A stretch of 5,365 bases of DNA, from positions 1 to 5,365 of the forward strand of contig CAIKZV010000333.1 of the NCBI GenBank assembly GCA_903831925.1, given 5' to 3'. The notes beneath the pieces are model-generated. The model made no database searches. It saw nothing but the letters and a program-made list of their open reading frames with translations, and was not told the origin of the DNA. Shown here in pieces: positions 5,200-5,365 of this stretch. Source of the stretch: an uncultured Burkholderiales bacterium. Lineage in GTDB: Bacteria; Pseudomonadota; Gammaproteobacteria; Burkholderiales; Burkholderiaceae_E. Made by a program: the position numbers and the translations under genes. Each line of letters begins with the position of its first letter. Position 1 is the stretch's first letter.

Positions 5200-5365
5200 A
5201 TGAACATCGTCCAGACCGCCCGAGACCTGACCCCGAGCATTCGGGCCTTTATTCCTGAACTCGAACGCAAGCGCACCCTGCCGACCGAGCTCGCCGCCCA
5301 GCTCGCTCGGGCGGGGCTCTTCAGAACGCTGCTGCCGCGCAGCCTCGGCGGCCTCGAACTTGAGC
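5200..5365 (+). CDS. Acyl-CoA dehydrogenase family protein, N-terminal fragment (runs off the window)
   Basis: Only the first 55 codons are present. The sequence LPTELAAQLARAGLF (27-41) followed by LLPRSLGGLELE (44-55) is the typical opening of the N-terminal helical domain of acyl-CoA dehydrogenases and the related flavin monooxygenase-like branch. Full-length members have about 380-400 residues, bind FAD and oxidise acyl-CoA thioesters. The substrate cannot be judged from this fragment. The ATG at 5200 has no clear Shine-Dalgarno. A GATAAT hexamer (5188-5193) lies 6 nt upstream, so a leaderless transcript is possible, though I see no good -35 element. It is divergent from the DUF2252 operon. 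Confidence 0.85.
   Translation, partial: MNIVQTARDLTPSIRAFIPELERKRTLPTELAAQLARAGLFRTLLPRSLGGLELE

Overview
The window is GC-rich bacterial DNA with dense, short-gapped genes. A beta-proteobacterial (Burkholderiales/Rhodocyclales-like) chromosome is the best guess. That rests on the GCGCCCG-type arginine tRNA end with an encoded CCA, and on protein families typical of such genomes (YfcG-like and zeta-like glutathione transferases, DUF2252, an acyl-CoA dehydrogenase). The assignment is inferred, not proven. There are no transposase, integrase, phage or CRISPR signals.

Layout, left to right. (1) Bases 1-88 hold the 3' end of a tRNA, probably tRNA-Arg, followed by a perfect 10-bp intrinsic terminator. 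(2) A small cupin protein is encoded on the minus strand (125-463); two of its metal-ligand positions look substituted. (3) A divergent gap of about 170 bp leads to a 147-residue tandem CBS-domain protein on the plus strand (635-1078). (4) A four-gene minus-strand block runs from 5032 down to 1092. It encodes a DUF2252 protein, a multi-pass membrane protein that overlaps it by an ATGA, a zeta-like glutathione transferase and a YfcG-like (nu-class) glutathione transferase. Spacings are -4, 42 and 18 nt, so this is probably one operon. (5) A divergent gap of about 165 bp carries an inverted repeat and leads to the first 55 codons of an acyl-CoA dehydrogenase family gene on the plus strand (5200 to the window end).

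The most interesting part is the operon. The DUF2252 protein has kinase/aminoglycoside-phosphotransferase-like motifs (GDxHxxN and NDFDE near the N-terminus, GxGSxG followed by a Lys near the C-terminus). They appear in the reverse of normal kinase order, as in a circular permutation. Its stop codon overlaps the start of a membrane protein of unknown function carrying an HPDRCGGL motif, which suggests a translationally coupled cytosolic/membrane pair. The next gene, the zeta-like transferase, has its Shine-Dalgarno inside the 3' arm of a 10-bp hairpin (one mismatch) filling most of the 42-nt intercistronic gap. That protein also lacks residues expected of a true maleylacetoacetate/maleylpyruvate isomerase, so the usual automatic name would be unsafe. 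The two tandem transferases suggest a glutathione-linked redox or detoxification role. No aromatic-catabolism gene is visible beside them.
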